NCBI GenBank assembly: GCA_026419775.2 | Contig: JAOPGA020001001.1 | Location: 44,617 to 108,616 of the forward strand | DNA from: Acrasis kona | Taxonomy: Eukaryota > Heterolobosea > Eutetramitea > Acrasida > Acrasidae | Length of the DNA: 64,000 nt | Reading direction: 5' to 3' | Shown here: positions 40,840 to 54,391 of the stretch, piece after piece | Layout: every line of letters begins with the position of its first letter | Position numbering within the stretch: the stretch's first letter is position 1 | Translations under genes and position numbers: made by a program | Notes under the pieces: generated by a model | The model's database searches: none | Told to the model about the DNA's origin: nothing | The model's input: the letters and a program-made list of their open reading frames with translations, nothing else

Positions 40840-42261
40840 TTAATTTATTGAATTGCTTCTTTGCACTTGTATCCTGCTCAGTATGTATCCAAAAGGGATA
40901 AAAACCAACAAAACACCAGTGTTAATGAACAAAACGAATGACTGAGCCTTAAATACATAAATATCTTTCAAACCCATTGCATCTATCACAGATTGTATTA
41001 TTATCTGAACAATATTCTGAATGAACGAATTAAAAGAAAACACAGCCGCAAATCTTGACAGTTTGAGGCTTTTTGCTATTTGTGACATTGAAAGCACAAC
41101 CAGGAACTCAAATAAACTATGATAGATCACAAACAACGTGTACACCACAGGCATACTAAGGTGAACGATAGAGTTTGATAAAAACAAGAGACACAATGCT
41201 GAAATACTTGATAAAATTATTGCTAATATTTTGCCTAAACCCAACCAACCAATAAAACCACACCCATTTTTTGGATCAAATGCATTCTCAAACCTTGTGG
41301 GTACGAACGACAACGCACCTGCAAACAAATTTGCTGTACCTTTTGCAAATCCATTAAACGAGGGAAGGGTGGAGTGATCAATCTCTGCTAGCACTTTAAA
41401 GGCTGGTTGATAGTAACTCAAAGCTAAATGGTGCGCAGGAACAGCTAATACAGCGAATATACTCCAGAATACAACTGTTTGGTCCTTGTAGGAGGACGCC
41501 ACTTGTTTGATAAAGTCAAAGCACCGAGCAGGTAGGGATTGTTTGCTGTTTGTTTCCTTTCCCAGAGGAACAATATATTGATTAGGAGAAGGGAACGTAA
41601 AGAGAGCAATCATCATGCAGGCACTGGTTGCAAAAAGAGCTAAATAAAACAAAACCCTCATAGATAGGAAATTGTATTCTGTAAAGGCATACTTGTTTAA
41701 AATCAACACCCAACACTGTCCAATGTATTCACCCGAAACACTTCCCAACAACATGAATCCTCTGGTGACTGCAGTAATGTATTGATATCTTGACTTGTCC
41801 ACAGAGTGGTATCTTAGTGCAAAGAAGGCAGAATGCGTCGCAAAAGACAGTGCATACGTGACTTCTGAAACTTGCATTACCCACAGTGTAGAAACTGGAC
41901 ATAATAGCACACATAACAAAGTAATTACATTTAAGACACAACCAAGTATGATGATCCATCGGTGGCCGATTTTAAATACCTCGATAAGTATACCAACCAA
42001 CAACTGGGAGGGTAATAGGGAATACGTCCAAACAGGAAAAATCGAATGTTGAATTATGGCCCTGGTGAATTTCTTTTCTGTAACCAGGAAATCAAATAAG
42101 AAGGATTGTGATGGATCGAATAAATAGAATAATGAAAAAGATATGAGTGCCGCTAATGTTATCGACCTTGTATTGTTTGGTTGTATCTCGTCGTGCTCTT
42201 GAGGTTGTAATGTATTTGATGCGAGAGACTGTTCCTCTGACTCTTCGTGGATCATTTGCAT
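40840..42261 (-). CDS. SLC19-family folate/thiamine transporter
   Basis: The protein has 473 residues in one exon with about 11-12 hydrophobic helices of the major facilitator fold. The family-specific elements are IFPVWTYSLLPSQLLVG in the second helix region (PVWTYSYL in SLC19) and EVTYALSFATHSAFFALRYH followed by DKSRYQYITAVTRGFMLLGS (the EI.YYSYIYA..D...YQ..SGY.R pattern). The N-terminus is acidic and cytosolic. Substrate (folate, thiamine or other) cannot be told. The ATG faces the SMIM4-like gene with ~90 bp between starts. Confidence 0.8.
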   Translation of the reverse strand: MQMIHEESEEQSLASNTLQPQEHDEIQPNNTRSITLAALISFSLFYLFDPSQSFLFDFLVTEKKFTRAIIQHSIFPVWTYSLLPSQLLVGILIEVFKIGHRWIIILGCVLNVITLLCVLLCPVSTLWVMQVSEVTYALSFATHSAFFALRYHSVDKSRYQYITAVTRGFMLLGSVSGEYIGQCWVLILNKYAFTEYNFLSMRVLFYLALFATSACMMIALFTFPSPNQYIVPLGKETNSKQSLPARCFDFIKQVASSYKDQTVVFWSIFAVLAVPAHHLALSYYQPAFKVLAEIDHSTLPSFNGFAKGTANLFAGALSFVPTRFENAFDPKNGCGFIGWLGLGKILAIILSSISALCLLFLSNSIVHLSMPVVYTLFVIYHSLFEFLVVLSMSQIAKSLKLSRFAAVFSFNSFIQNIVQIIIQSVIDAMGLKDIYVFKAQSFVLFINTGVLLVFIPFGYILSRIQVQRSNSIN

Positions 42262-42353
42262 ATTAATTTGCTTGTTGGAATAATGTTTTTCCGGTGGTTG
42301 AACGTCACCAGGTTGTTCGGGCTGATGGTGTTAAATTATTTACAATCGCCTGA

Positions 42354-42791
42354 ATGTCGAAGGTGTCATTCTTTGGAGCATTGAGATTAAGAACATTAGA
42401 TGCTATACAAAGATTCAATAATGTAGTACAATTCGGAAAATCATATCGAAGGGATATGGCCATCGTCGCCATTGGTGGATTTCCGATTGGCATAGGCATC
42501 GAAGCTTTTATGCAAACGACTGGATATTGTGAGCATTATTTTTGATGTAAAACCTAACACATGAAAGATGAGATTCGCAAACGCAAAGAAGCAGAAAGAC
42601 GTGAAATAACAGCAGCAGAGGTTGAAGAGTGCAAATACAAACTCACCATGGACCTGCTACGTGATAGAGGGTTTGAGATCAATGAATTTCAAACCGACAA
42701 GATTGTACAAAAAAGACAACAGGAAGCAATTGCACTAAGGCGTCAAATCATACAACAGAACGAGGATCGCAAAAAAAGAATACAATCATAA
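42354..42791 (+). CDS. Small mitochondrial protein, SMIM4/UQCC5-like (candidate)
   Basis: Two exons (42354-42528 and 42568-42791) flank a 39-nt intron and give 132 residues. The first exon has a hydrophobic segment GGFPIGIGIEAFMQTTGYY; the second begins EIRKRKEAERREITAAE. GG followed by a short helix and Y-x-x-x-R-K-x-A-E-R resembles SMIM4 (GGTMEWI...FYDVYRRKASER), a complex III assembly factor. The C-terminus is a charged coiled coil longer than in animals. Recognition rests on this one short motif. The stop is 12 bp from the convergent TRIP13 stop. Confidence 0.55.
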
Positions 42792-42803
42792 TAAAATGTA
42801 CAT

Positions 42804-44100
42804 TTAATCAGACTCTTGCAATTGAGCTCTAACACTAGATTCCTTATCTACTGCTTTACCAAGAGCGTCCAAAAACTTGTCCATGGTGCACCAAGACTGT
42901 TGTACAAAGAATGCATGTGCCAGGAATGGAACCTTTCTTAACGCTCTTCCGCTCAATCCTTCACATTTCTCAGCCACCACCTTAAGTCTTAACGCATATT
43001 CATTCTTGACTGCAGTTGAGTCGTGCCAACTTGGTATCATTTCATCATCCCTAATGATTCCCACTCTGACCAGCTCTGAGATGCAACTTAAAAGTATCGT
43101 ATATCGTCCCTTCACTCCTGGAAGTCCAATGTATTGCTTGATATCGGCTCTGTCCACGAACGCCAAGTCTATCGCTTTGGTGATGTTGCTTGTCGTCAAG
43201 ATCACCACATTACTACAGTTCTTTAGTTGATCTATTTGTGTAAGTACTGCGTTGACCACTCTGATTGAGTCAGAAGGTTCTGTTCCGTTGAGTGCTGACT
43301 TTCTGGCCGCTGTCAAACTTTCCACTTCATCGATAAGCACGCACACGAAGGAGTCGGCATCCTCTACCATCTCATGTATCCGGGAGAAGAGTTTCATGAC
43401 TAGCTTACCACTTTCTGAAAACCATTTTGAGAAGAGTGAGTGGGCGTTGATTTCTATGAGTTGACCTCCAGAGGGATACCTTGAACTTAGGCGGATGGAT
43501 AATTTTTGGGCTAATCCTTTACATAAGCTTGTTTTACCTGTGCCAGGAGGTCCGTGTAAAAGTATCACACGGTTCCAATTAATGAGTTGTGGATTCACCA
43601 ACGAGTCTGAAAATAGCATGGTTGTTGTTGCATACTGCAAAAGGTTGGATTTGATATCGTCTTCGAATACCAGAGAATTCCATAAACCGTTAAAGTCTGT
43701 TGAAGGTAGAATCCATTGTTTACAAGCCGGTATCTCTTCCGCTTCATCTGCCATCTCTTCGGCGCCTCCCTCGTCATTTAATTGATATACGGTGACGCGA
43801 AGATCCGCTTGCCAGAACAAAACTATACCATTGTAGTTTTGTGATCCTTCTAAACATTTTATAGTTTAAAAAGTAGGTAAGCTTACCAATATCAGTAACC
43901 TCTATAAACTCTATATTTTGTAGTATAAACTTGTTTTCTTCAGGATCATCTGTTAAATCTTTAAAGGGAAGAATACCATCTTTGAAGGATATCTGTCTTT
44001 TTTGTAGTATTTGTAGTACTTTATTAGCAATATCTTGGTATTTTAAGGTGCATAGTGGTTTAGAACATACTTCAACACATACCGGTATCTTTGTGTCCAT
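42804..44100 (-). CDS. TRIP13: TRIP13/PCH2 AAA+ ATPase
   Basis: Two exons (44100-43887 and 43846-42804) flank a 40-nt intron and give 418 residues, near the human length (432). The N-terminal domain is the HORMA-adaptor-binding region (MDTKIPVCVEVCSK). Walker A is [20 protein letters not shown], followed by SRYPSGGQLIEINAHSLFSK; Walker B is FVCVLIDEVESL. The block FVDRADIKQYIGLPG and GLSGRALRKVPFLAHAFFV are near-identical to the family. It remodels HORMA proteins (MAD2, HORMAD) in meiosis and the spindle checkpoint. The ATG is 36 bp from the divergent RBM39 start. Confidence 0.96.
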
Positions 44101-44136
44101 CTTGTATTGTAAGGATCAATTAACGGGTTCAACAAC

Positions 44137-45684
44137 ATGAGCACATCTCCCACATACCATGACTCTGAAAGAGGTCGCAGTAGGAGAGGCGAATATGATG
44201 AATATAAAAAGAGAAGTAGGAGTAGGTCAAACAGTAGGGATAGAAGTTACAGAAGACGCAGCGATGGACATCGAAGTAGTAGAAGCGATAACTACCGCAG
44301 GTATGGCGAACAACATACATCTACTAAACATTGTAGTCGTTCCCCAAGTAGATCACCAGACAGAGGTTACGATAGAAGGCACGACAGATACAGGGACAGC
44401 AAGCGTCCACGTCGCGACTCCTATTCCAGAGAGGAACCACCTCTAGCCCCTGTATCCATTATACCCGAAGTAGAAAGAGAAAAGCGCACGGTCTTCATTT
44501 CAAGATTACCAGCGACCGTTGTAGAAAAGGACATTGTAGATTTTTTTAACATTTGTGGACGTGTACGTGAGGTACAATTAATACGTGATCGCTTTACTGG
44601 TAAATCAAAAGGTTTTGCGTACGTAGAGCTCGTTGAAGAGTCCAGCGTCATTCCAGCCCTATCACTCAACGGAAGGCATTTGAGAGGATTCCAGGTTTTG
44701 ATTAAACAATCAGGTATTAACATTCTCGTTCTATTTTTCACGTATTGTTTTATAGAAAAGAACACTACACAATTACTGCAAACTCCCAGCCAAGGCATGA
44801 CAAAGCTCTACATTGGAGACATACCGCTGGCTCTCATCGAAGATGATCTAAGGGAGTTGTTCGCCGCTGTAGGTAGCGTTGAAAGTTTAGAGATCAAAAG
44901 AGACGAAAAGGGAGAGAGCAAGAGGTATGGATTCGTCAAGTATGTTCTCTGTATTGTTACTACTGCTCAATTATTTCTATAGGTACAAGAAACCTGAAGA
45001 AGCAAGAAAAGCTCTTGTTAACATTAATGGTATCAAACTTTACAACGATTACGTACTCAAAGTTGGATTATGGAACGAAACAAAAGCAATGGAAACAGGA
45101 GGACCTGACTATGGAGGTAATGACCTGGAACTAGAAGGTATGTGTCACGAATACGAGAAAAACTAATCATTTAGGAGAAACGCAGGTCACGATGACTGCT
45201 CAACAACGATTTGCAATGCTACAAAACTTTAACATGCAGTCAACACCAACAATAGATACAAGTACGTAACATGCTACATTTCACACGTGTTAATACTTTA
45301 GCGCCATCAATCATTTCGAACGCTCCCGTCAACAGTAGCGACCAAATGGCAACGCGTAACATTCGTTTGAGCAACATGTTTGATCCAGAACAGTAAGTCA
45401 TTTTATTTTTTAAAAAATGATGAATTTTTTTTAGGGAAGAGGGTGATTTTGAAGAGGAAATAAAAGGAGACGTCGAAGGAGAGTGCTCTAAATTTGGTAA
45501 CATTTTACACATTTTTGTGGATAGAAATAGTGCTGGACACGTTTACCTTAGATTTGACAATGTGAATGCTGCGAAGTCAGCCCATCAAGCGCTTAATGGA
45601 AGATGGTTTGCTCAAAAGATGATCACTTCAGAGTATCTTTCCGAGATTACATATCAAAGCAAGTTTCCTGATGCACAAAAATAA
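44137..45684 (+). CDS. RBM39: RBM39/CAPER-like splicing factor
   Basis: Six exons (44137-44713, 44756-44939, 44983-45137, 45175-45261, 45302-45392, 45435-45684), with introns of 37-43 nt, give 447 residues. An RS-type N-terminus (KKRSRSRSNSRDRSYR) precedes three RRM-type domains: RTVFISRLPATVVEKDI, TKLYIGDIPLALIEDDL, and a C-terminal U2AF-homology-like motif after the RBM39 diagnostic RNIRLSNMFDPEQ. NGRWFAQKMITSEYL is the last conserved block. It takes part in 3' splice-site recognition and alternative splicing. It is divergent from TRIP13 and ends 4 bp from the WDR90 stop on the other strand. Confidence 0.93.
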
Positions 45685-45688
45685 ATTT

Positions 45689-48600
45689 TTATTCTTTATC
45701 TTGTATGTGTGTTACTGTCCAACTACATAACTCTCCATCACCTCCTGAATAAAGTAAAAGTTCGCCTGACTGATCTTGATGGAATTTTACGCACTCTACG
45801 GAATCTCTATGGGCAGGATATGATGCGTTTGTTCCTTGTTCGGAATCGAGTAGAACGACAAGGCGACCAGTAGTCCCAAAGGCTACATGACTCATATTGG
45901 GCGAAACATCCATGCACCTGGCAAAGTAATTCATCAAGAAACTTCTAACGTGGTGCCTTCTTTTGTAGTCGTAAAAGATTATTCTTGGTTGTTTGAAGTG
46001 ACCAGTGAAAACAATAAAATCTTCCGTGCCAAACCTGACCAGTAGATCATGTTCGACATACTCCTCTTCTATGAGTTGGGTGGGTCGGAAGTCTGACAAA
46101 ACAGGAATATTTGGGTACGAATAAACATTGATTCGTCCAGCACTAGTTGTCAGCGCCATCATTAATTTCGATTGCGCATCCAGAGTAGAATCATAACTAA
46201 CAATACTGACCTCAGATGGAAATTGGATCAAATGCTCAACAATATCGCTCTGTTCGCCATGATCCTTGCTATACACCACACAATCAATTCTATTACTGCA
46301 CACGGCCAGTATAGTGGAGCGATAAAAGGACAAGAAGGCAACAGGCTGATCATGTTTAAGTGAGATGCTATTCTTCAACATTTTGTTATCCCCCTTATTT
46401 AAGGAAAGAAGATGATTGACCGTGATGTAAGCATCGTGATAACCAGTGATCAGAATATCATCATATTCAGCATATTCACACAACAAGGAACAAGAAGCAG
46501 AGTGCTGTCTACTTTCAAACTGCAATATTTGTTCCTTGCAGTTCCACAACCTAACATTCTCAGCACAAGTGGCCATAAACTGACCACGGCAACTAATGCT
46601 CCTCACCACAGAATCGTGTGAGTTGACGATCCTAACACAAGACTGACTCACAAAATTTATGTAAAATATAGTACATGCTCTAGTTCCCACCACGCCCATT
46701 GTTCCCTCCTGATTCATCACCATGCTATTCACCTGTGCATCCAACTTGATTTCCTCCTGAAGAGAAAACTCAAAAACCTTTTCCCTTCTCATGCTCCATC
46801 TCCTGACGCTATCGCTTCCCGTAATAACATGCTCATCTCTAATCTCCATGGCACCAATTTCATTGTGAGATACATCCATCCACATCTATATCGTCAGTAT
46901 GCACGCGAACGCATCATCTTACTTGAATCATCGAATTTACTTGATCAGTAATTTCGAAAATCACCACCAATCCATCTTTACCAGCACAAAATAAAAATCT
47001 CCTCCACACCGCTAAGCATGTCCATTGTAGTTTATAATCATCGCTACAGCGATCGCGTAGCAATAGTCTCTCTATTTGAGCATCTTGCATCAATAGCTCA
47101 TCATCCTGTAACAACCAAAAGGTTATAAAATCATCACCTATGGTGATTAAATCATCATTGTCTTTGCCAGGTATCCACTTGACCTGATGACAAGTACTAT
47201 GAGTACGTGCTCTATAACCATGTGTGAGAAGATGATGATGATGTAGTCGTTTACTTTGTGATCAAATCTCCAGTGTGTATGCTCCATACCACAAGTGCAT
47301 TTTCATCACCCACAGCATCCACCGATGCCAAATACTTTCCATCAGGCGAAAAACACATGCTCTGTACTCCCTTGTGATGACTCAATTCCTTCAACAATCC
47401 ACCGTTGTTACCGTTCCATATGAAAATAGGTCTATATAGTTAATCACAATCATAGTATTGAAATGATTTACGATTCTCCATCGAGCGAACATGAAGCAGT
47501 TGCAATGATATTTTCGAACGGATGAATGGCACATGTACTAATGTCTTGTTCATGTCTCAACATGAATAATTGACTTTTATCTTCCAAGTGCTCTCTGATC
47601 AACATGTTACCGCTTGTATAAGCAAATAATCCTGATTTTGGATTCCATATGATATTATCGCGTGCTGTGCCATGGTATCCATGTATAAAATCCAAATGTA
47701 ACAATGATTGTTGTTCTTCATTGTTGATTACTTGTTTGATGCGATCGTGATTGTGCTTGTATTGGACCAGTGGTGGTGAATCTGATGAAAAGAGTTTAAG
47801 CGGAGGTCTTTTTGTAGGTGTTTCTTGTTGTGGTAACAAATCCAACAAGTTTGTGTTCTTGTTGTTACTCATGATTTGTCTTAAGCTAGGAATTGCTTCT
47901 TCTTCTTCTTCTTCTTCTTGTGTTAAATAATGGTGATGGATATGAATGATGATTACCTTTTATTGGTTTACGTTGTATGGTTCTTTTGTCGATATAGTTA
48001 TCTACTAGTAGTGATAAATCCTTTGTTACATCTCCATTGAAATTCCACACGATGATACCATCGTTACCAACGCTAATCACACATTCATCATGATTAGAGA
48101 ATACAACCTTATTTACATTGGATGAATGTCCAATAAATGACTATCGATGTGAGTGATGAGTGGTTATTGTATGTACTTGATAAATGGGCGATTGATTGGT
48201 GCTACTGCTCCACATTTTAATCAAGTGGTCATCTCCACAGGTAGCAAAGTACTTTCCATTATGACTCTGACCGATACCGTTGATATTTACATGATGAGCA
48301 TTCGGTATTTCATAATGTATGATTCCCTTTTCAACATGCACTCTTACTACACGATGATCGGATGTTGTACATAGTAATTGCTATTGGTGTGAGAAATTGC
48401 GTATGGACTTGTTACCTGTGAATAAGCATCGAATGAAATGGCACAAAATAAATCACTGCTGTTGCTTTCGAATAAACTAATCTCTTCAAAGTTCTTTGTG
48501 TTGAATATGTGTAGAATGTTGCCGCTAGGTCCCACCGATGCAAAGTATTGACCATCGGGCGATACTGCCACGCATATTCTTCTAATATCCGTGATATAGT

Positions 48601-51058
48601 TCATGAAGGTCATGACTTTGACTGGTTGGTACAAGTGATGAGAATCACTGATGCAGATGCCAGTAGCTGATGCGCTGATTAGCCATCGAGAGTCTTTTGT
48701 GTATTTCAAATCGTGCACTGCGCATGAATGAGCCTTGTATTCTTCGATGACTGCTGTTGCAGAAATGTCGAATACGCGAATGATGCCGGTGCTGAATCCT
48801 ACTGCGATGCAGTATTGACTGGGATGGTAGGTGATGCTGTGTGGCGTTTCTCCGATGGTGTCGAATTGATATTGTTGCATGAATGTGGTCATGTCCCATA
48901 CTCTGATGGTTCGATCCTTTGAAATCTACACGTGTGGTTAGAAAGTAACGTGAAGAGTACAAACCGTGCTGAATTCACCACGATGTGGATCGATGGCCAC
49001 TCCCCATACATCGCTGGTGTGACTACGTACGTGCGTAGTGTATTTTTGTGTGCTCATGTCCATGATGCCTATGCTTCCATTCTGTGTGCCTATGGCCAAC
49101 GACAGACCGTCACTAGAGATGCACACGCTGGTGACCGGACTCTCATGTTCTGCTTCTAGAAAGAAATCAGAAAAGTCTAGAGGCCACACTCTGATATAAC
49201 CGTCGTCACTACCAGTCACACATATGCCTTCGTTCACGAATATGGAGTGGACAGCGCCGTTGTGTAATTGGTAGATGCACTCGATGATCCTCCTATCGGG
49301 AGAGATTTGATAGAGTGCACCAGCGCGCGTGCTTACGTATAGCTTGTTCTTTTCATTTGACTAATTTTGATATGAGTGTTGATTTGTGAATGATGATTAT
49401 GAATTTACGTTTGGTTCTATGAATCCCTTTTCAAAGGAACAATCTAAAAAATCTTGTTTTGTTAACGTGTAATTTTCGCTGGTAAATCCACATCCTCTGA
49501 GAACTCCTCCCTTTAGTCTCCAGAACCGAATGTTTTCGTTACCACAGGTTACAAGTTTTGTGTCTTCGAAGGGACGGAATTTAATGCTTGTGATAGGGTA
49601 GTCACATGAGTGTTGGATAACTGTTGGTGCTTGACCTGTTTGACTGGTTTTTGAAATATCCCAAATCATGATTAACTCCTTCATGTAGTTATCTTTACCA
49701 ACTCCTGCCATCATGTTACCAGAATCGCTTATGGCAAGGCACTGAATCTCATTTTGGTGTGATTGTAGTACTGCAATGCATTTGTTGTTTTCGAGATCCC
49801 ATATTCTGATGATAGGATTCTTTCCTACTTGTGAGGAAGCGAGCAAGAGTGTGCGAACGTCTGCAGTTAGTATGGATACCTTGTTGGTGTGACCAAGAAG
49901 CAAAGTTTGTTCCCCTGTTTAGTGTTACAATTTTTGATTTCAAAAAGATACACACCCGTTTTGATGTTGAGCCGAACGATCGTACTGTGGCAAGAATATA
50001 CAAGAGAATTGCTAACACCGCTTGAATCATTTATCCACAAAACATTTTTAGTAACGTCACCACTGTACCCAATAACTCTTTTTACTCCCATTATAGGATT
50101 TGGTTGGAGCGTCATGGCCATTGTAGTGGAATCTGTTGTAGAGATATCGCTTCGTTTAGATCTTCTATCAATAGATGGAGGTGCTATTTTAACAGTTAAC
50201 AGTATGTTCAGACTAATCTTACTTTTAAAATTATATGGCTTTTTAACAATCTCAGGTGCAATAATTTCGGCCAATTCAACATCGCTCGGCTCCCTTGGTA
50301 ACCAAAACCAATCATAAACCGTCTCCCACTCCAAGTCACGTGAGTGCGGATAAAACATGTCTCTTGGTAAAGTGCGGGCTGTGTATAGGATATCTGATGT
50401 GAATACATTTTTGAAGTACATATTTGCACAAAATGTAAATCCACGAATGCATTTAAATACTTTGTTCAAATTCTCAGACACAATGGTCTTCATATCCAAC
50501 GATAACACAGTCCACCTTTCATTTAGGTATGGGCATGCAAAAAATAATGTTTTATGTGTTTTCTAAATGTTTATCATTTGTGTCTATCAAATCACCATAC
50601 TTTAAAATCCTTGTAAATGTTGCTGAAAGATATTCGAATGCACAATTCATCCTTAGTGAGTACTTCAATATGAAGTGCGAAATAATCTTGAGGAATTGCT
50701 TTCATTTGTATGTAGCAGTACTGCCCTGTCAATCCCAATCCCTCGTTCTTACCAACGACAGATGTTTGTTGCTGAATCTTGGTTGATGGGAGAGAAACAA
50801 AATGGTTTGCTGGTATGGGCCCTCTGATGTTATAGACTGTTTTTCCTATCTGTTTATCCTATATGCATTGTTATGTACAAAATCAACTTTGTTTGTATAC
50901 CATTTCCTTCTTAACATCTCCTTGTATCTGTAGTTCGAGGGGTTTGTGATCTGTTGTGCATAGCTTTTGTACATTGACGAATGGGTGCTGCCACACTAGA
51001 AATTATCAAATAGGTGACCAATGGGCTTACCTCTGCTTGGCTCTCCGTTGCTGGACAT
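45689..51058 (-). CDS. WDR90: WDR90/POC16 centriolar WD40 protein, 13 exons
   Basis: One gene, joined in frame from exons 51058-51031, 50995-50901, 50858-50601, 50562-49956, 49914-49409, 49360-48965, 48925-48416, 48380-48177, 48140-47957, 47916-47472, 47431-47255, 47211-46923 and 46885-45689. The sum is 1631 residues (human WDR90 is about 1750). It starts WQHPFVNVQKL, the CFA20/DUF667 domain (through RWTVLSLDMKTIV and SDILYTARTLPRDMFYP). Multiple WD40 blades follow, for example GHTNKVSILTADVRTLLLAS and GYIRVWPLDF. This domain pair is the hallmark of POC16/WDR90, which stabilises centriole inner scaffold and microtubule doublets. A Glu run between blades (EEEEEE, near the start of exon 10) is the only low-complexity insert. 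Confidence 0.9.
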
Positions 51059-51141
51059 GTTAACAACGCCAAAATTTGGCACCAAAAACTTTTGTTTACA
51101 ATTCTGTTAGACAACCACACAACATGACGGGATGTAATGTA

Positions 51142-52715
<1,574 letters not shown>

Positions 52716-53242
52716 ATGACAAAGCAGATATCAGATATTTTGAAGGGGCGTTCTGGTAGGAAAATCATCACACTCACTCCAAACCACAACCTTGCCGATG
52801 CAGTAGAGATTATGGCACGCCATAACATTCACCATATACCAATTATTGAGGCTGATAGTGATAAGGATTCTCCTAATGGTAGGTTGCAAGGCATTATTTC
52901 AGATAGAGACTTGAGATTGCACAGCCGTTCTCCATTCGATTATGGCCCTGGGGTTAGAAATAATAATGATACAATGGAGAAGGCTGTAAGTGACATCAGT
53001 AAGTAGCTTTTTTGTACGAAACACTTAATCATAAAGTGAATGATCTAAATAATCACACCATATCTACAATTATGACCAAGTCGATGGTACTAACACTAAA
53101 AGAGGATGATTTAATTATTAATGCCATTGATGTGATGAAAGAAGCAGATGTGAGTGCGATCATTATAACTAAGGACAAGAACGAGATAGTGGATATTGTT
53201 ACAAGAACAGACATCATGGACGTTTTAAAAAGCATTTTGTAG
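52716..53242 (+). CDS. CBS-pair protein
   Basis: Two exons (52716-52998 and 53037-53242) flank a 38-nt intron and give 162 residues. Two CBS motifs: the first with TLTPNHNLADAVEIMARHN and HHIPIIE then GIISDRDLRL; the second with MVLTLKEDDLIINAIDVMKE, VSAIIIT and IVDIVTRTDIMDVL. A stand-alone CBS pair usually binds adenosyl nucleotides and regulates partner enzymes. No fused enzyme is seen, so the target is unknown. Confidence 0.85.
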
Positions 53243-53464
53243 AAATCTTGTCAATAAATTTTAAATTCACATCTAAATAAATGGATATAAATGAAAACAC
53301 TTGGTCTTGTTGCTTTATAGTCGTAACACCAATCAAAGTACTTTGGGAGATATCGATATAAACTTAACAATTCAAAACGTTGTAACGATGCCACTTACCA
53401 AATAAGGTAGTAAGACGATAATTGTCTTTTTGTGGAGAAACCAAATTTTAGACAAACAACAAAG

Positions 53465-53800
53465 ATGATATTGAATCTAGCATCTGTTATTGGACACGCG
53501 CTTTTAGGAGCCCTAATCGGAGTAGCAGCGTGCTTCGCTATCTTCTCTGTTCAAAAGAACAAAGACCCAACCAAGAAGGCACAATTTATTCAGGGATACA
53601 TGTTAACTATAGTACCATTCACAACAATACTTGGTCTACTCGCTTCACTATCGTGGTGGGCCCTACTAATCGTCTTCGTAATTATAACACCAATCGGAAT
53701 TGCAATGGTCATGCTTGATTCAGAATATTATAAAGCTCAAGCCTCCTCACTTCTTGGTGACTTTATGCCTTCGTACAAAAAGACTAGTAACATGTATTAA
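53465..53800 (+). CDS. Small three-helix membrane protein, unrecognised
   Basis: The ATG at 53465 gives 111 residues (the frame is open upstream without a Met). Three hydrophobic segments are visible: LASVIGHALLGALIGVAACF, GYMLTIVPFTTILGLLASL and WWALLIVFVIITPIGIAMVM. A short polar C-terminus follows (SSLLGDFMPSYKK). No catalytic motif and no family recognised. Confidence 0.55.
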   Translation: MILNLASVIGHALLGALIGVAACFAIFSVQKNKDPTKKAQFIQGYMLTIVPFTTILGLLASLSWWALLIVFVIITPIGIAMVMLDSEYYKAQASSLLGDFMPSYKKTSNMY

Positions 53801-53883
53801 ATAAATGCACTTGTGCAATACTATAAACCAAACATCTTTATCTATTTATAAAGTGGGGTCTGATTGTAAAATCTATTTTTAAA

Positions 53884-54372
53884 ATGAAAGTGTTGCTATC
53901 ACTGCTTATTCTTTGTGCCTACATCAATGCCATAACATTTAGAACATGTCTTAATAATCCTAGCGTCACTGTGGCATCCATCGAAACAAACCCAAAAACA
54001 ATTATTAGAGGAAATGAACTGACGGTAAGTGTCAACGGAAACTCTGGTATGTTAGTGCTTTTAATTCATAACTTAAAATGCAGGGGTCGAGATTACAAGG
54101 GGGAAAGTTATAGCCTCTGCATCGATGTATAGTGTCGAAATTATAAGACAAGAGGAACAACTTTGTGACCACACCACATGTCCAATTAGACGAGGTGACT
54201 TCTCCGTATCACAAACAATTGATATACCAGTGGATGCATTCCCAGGCTTCTATACAGTAAGGCCTTCATACAAAGTTCAAAATAACACTTGCAGTTAAAA
54301 TTTCAACTATACAATGAAACTAACGTTGAGATATCATGCACTACATTTAAAGTTCAAATCAAAAGTAGTTAA
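53884..54372 (+). CDS. Secreted ML-domain (MD-2/NPC2-like) protein
   Basis: Three exons (53884-54046, 54084-54256, 54295-54372), introns 37 and 38 nt, give 137 residues. The signal peptide is MKVLLSLLILCAYINA. The mature part has ML features: an early Cys (FRTCLNN), SIETNPKTIIRGNELTVSVN, a Cys pair in LCDHTTCPIRRGDF, then VDAFPGFYT and a last Cys in EISCTTFKVQI. ML proteins bind lipids in lysosomes or outside the cell. The spliced structure fits the family length of about 130-150. Confidence 0.78.
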
Positions 54373-54391
54373 ATATACAAAATCATTTAGT

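Noticed and set aside
48938-49237. Separate WD40 ORFs at 45-50 kb as independent small genes
   Set aside because: Introns of 35-48 nt join all of them in consistent phase into one WDR90-like protein of 1631 residues.
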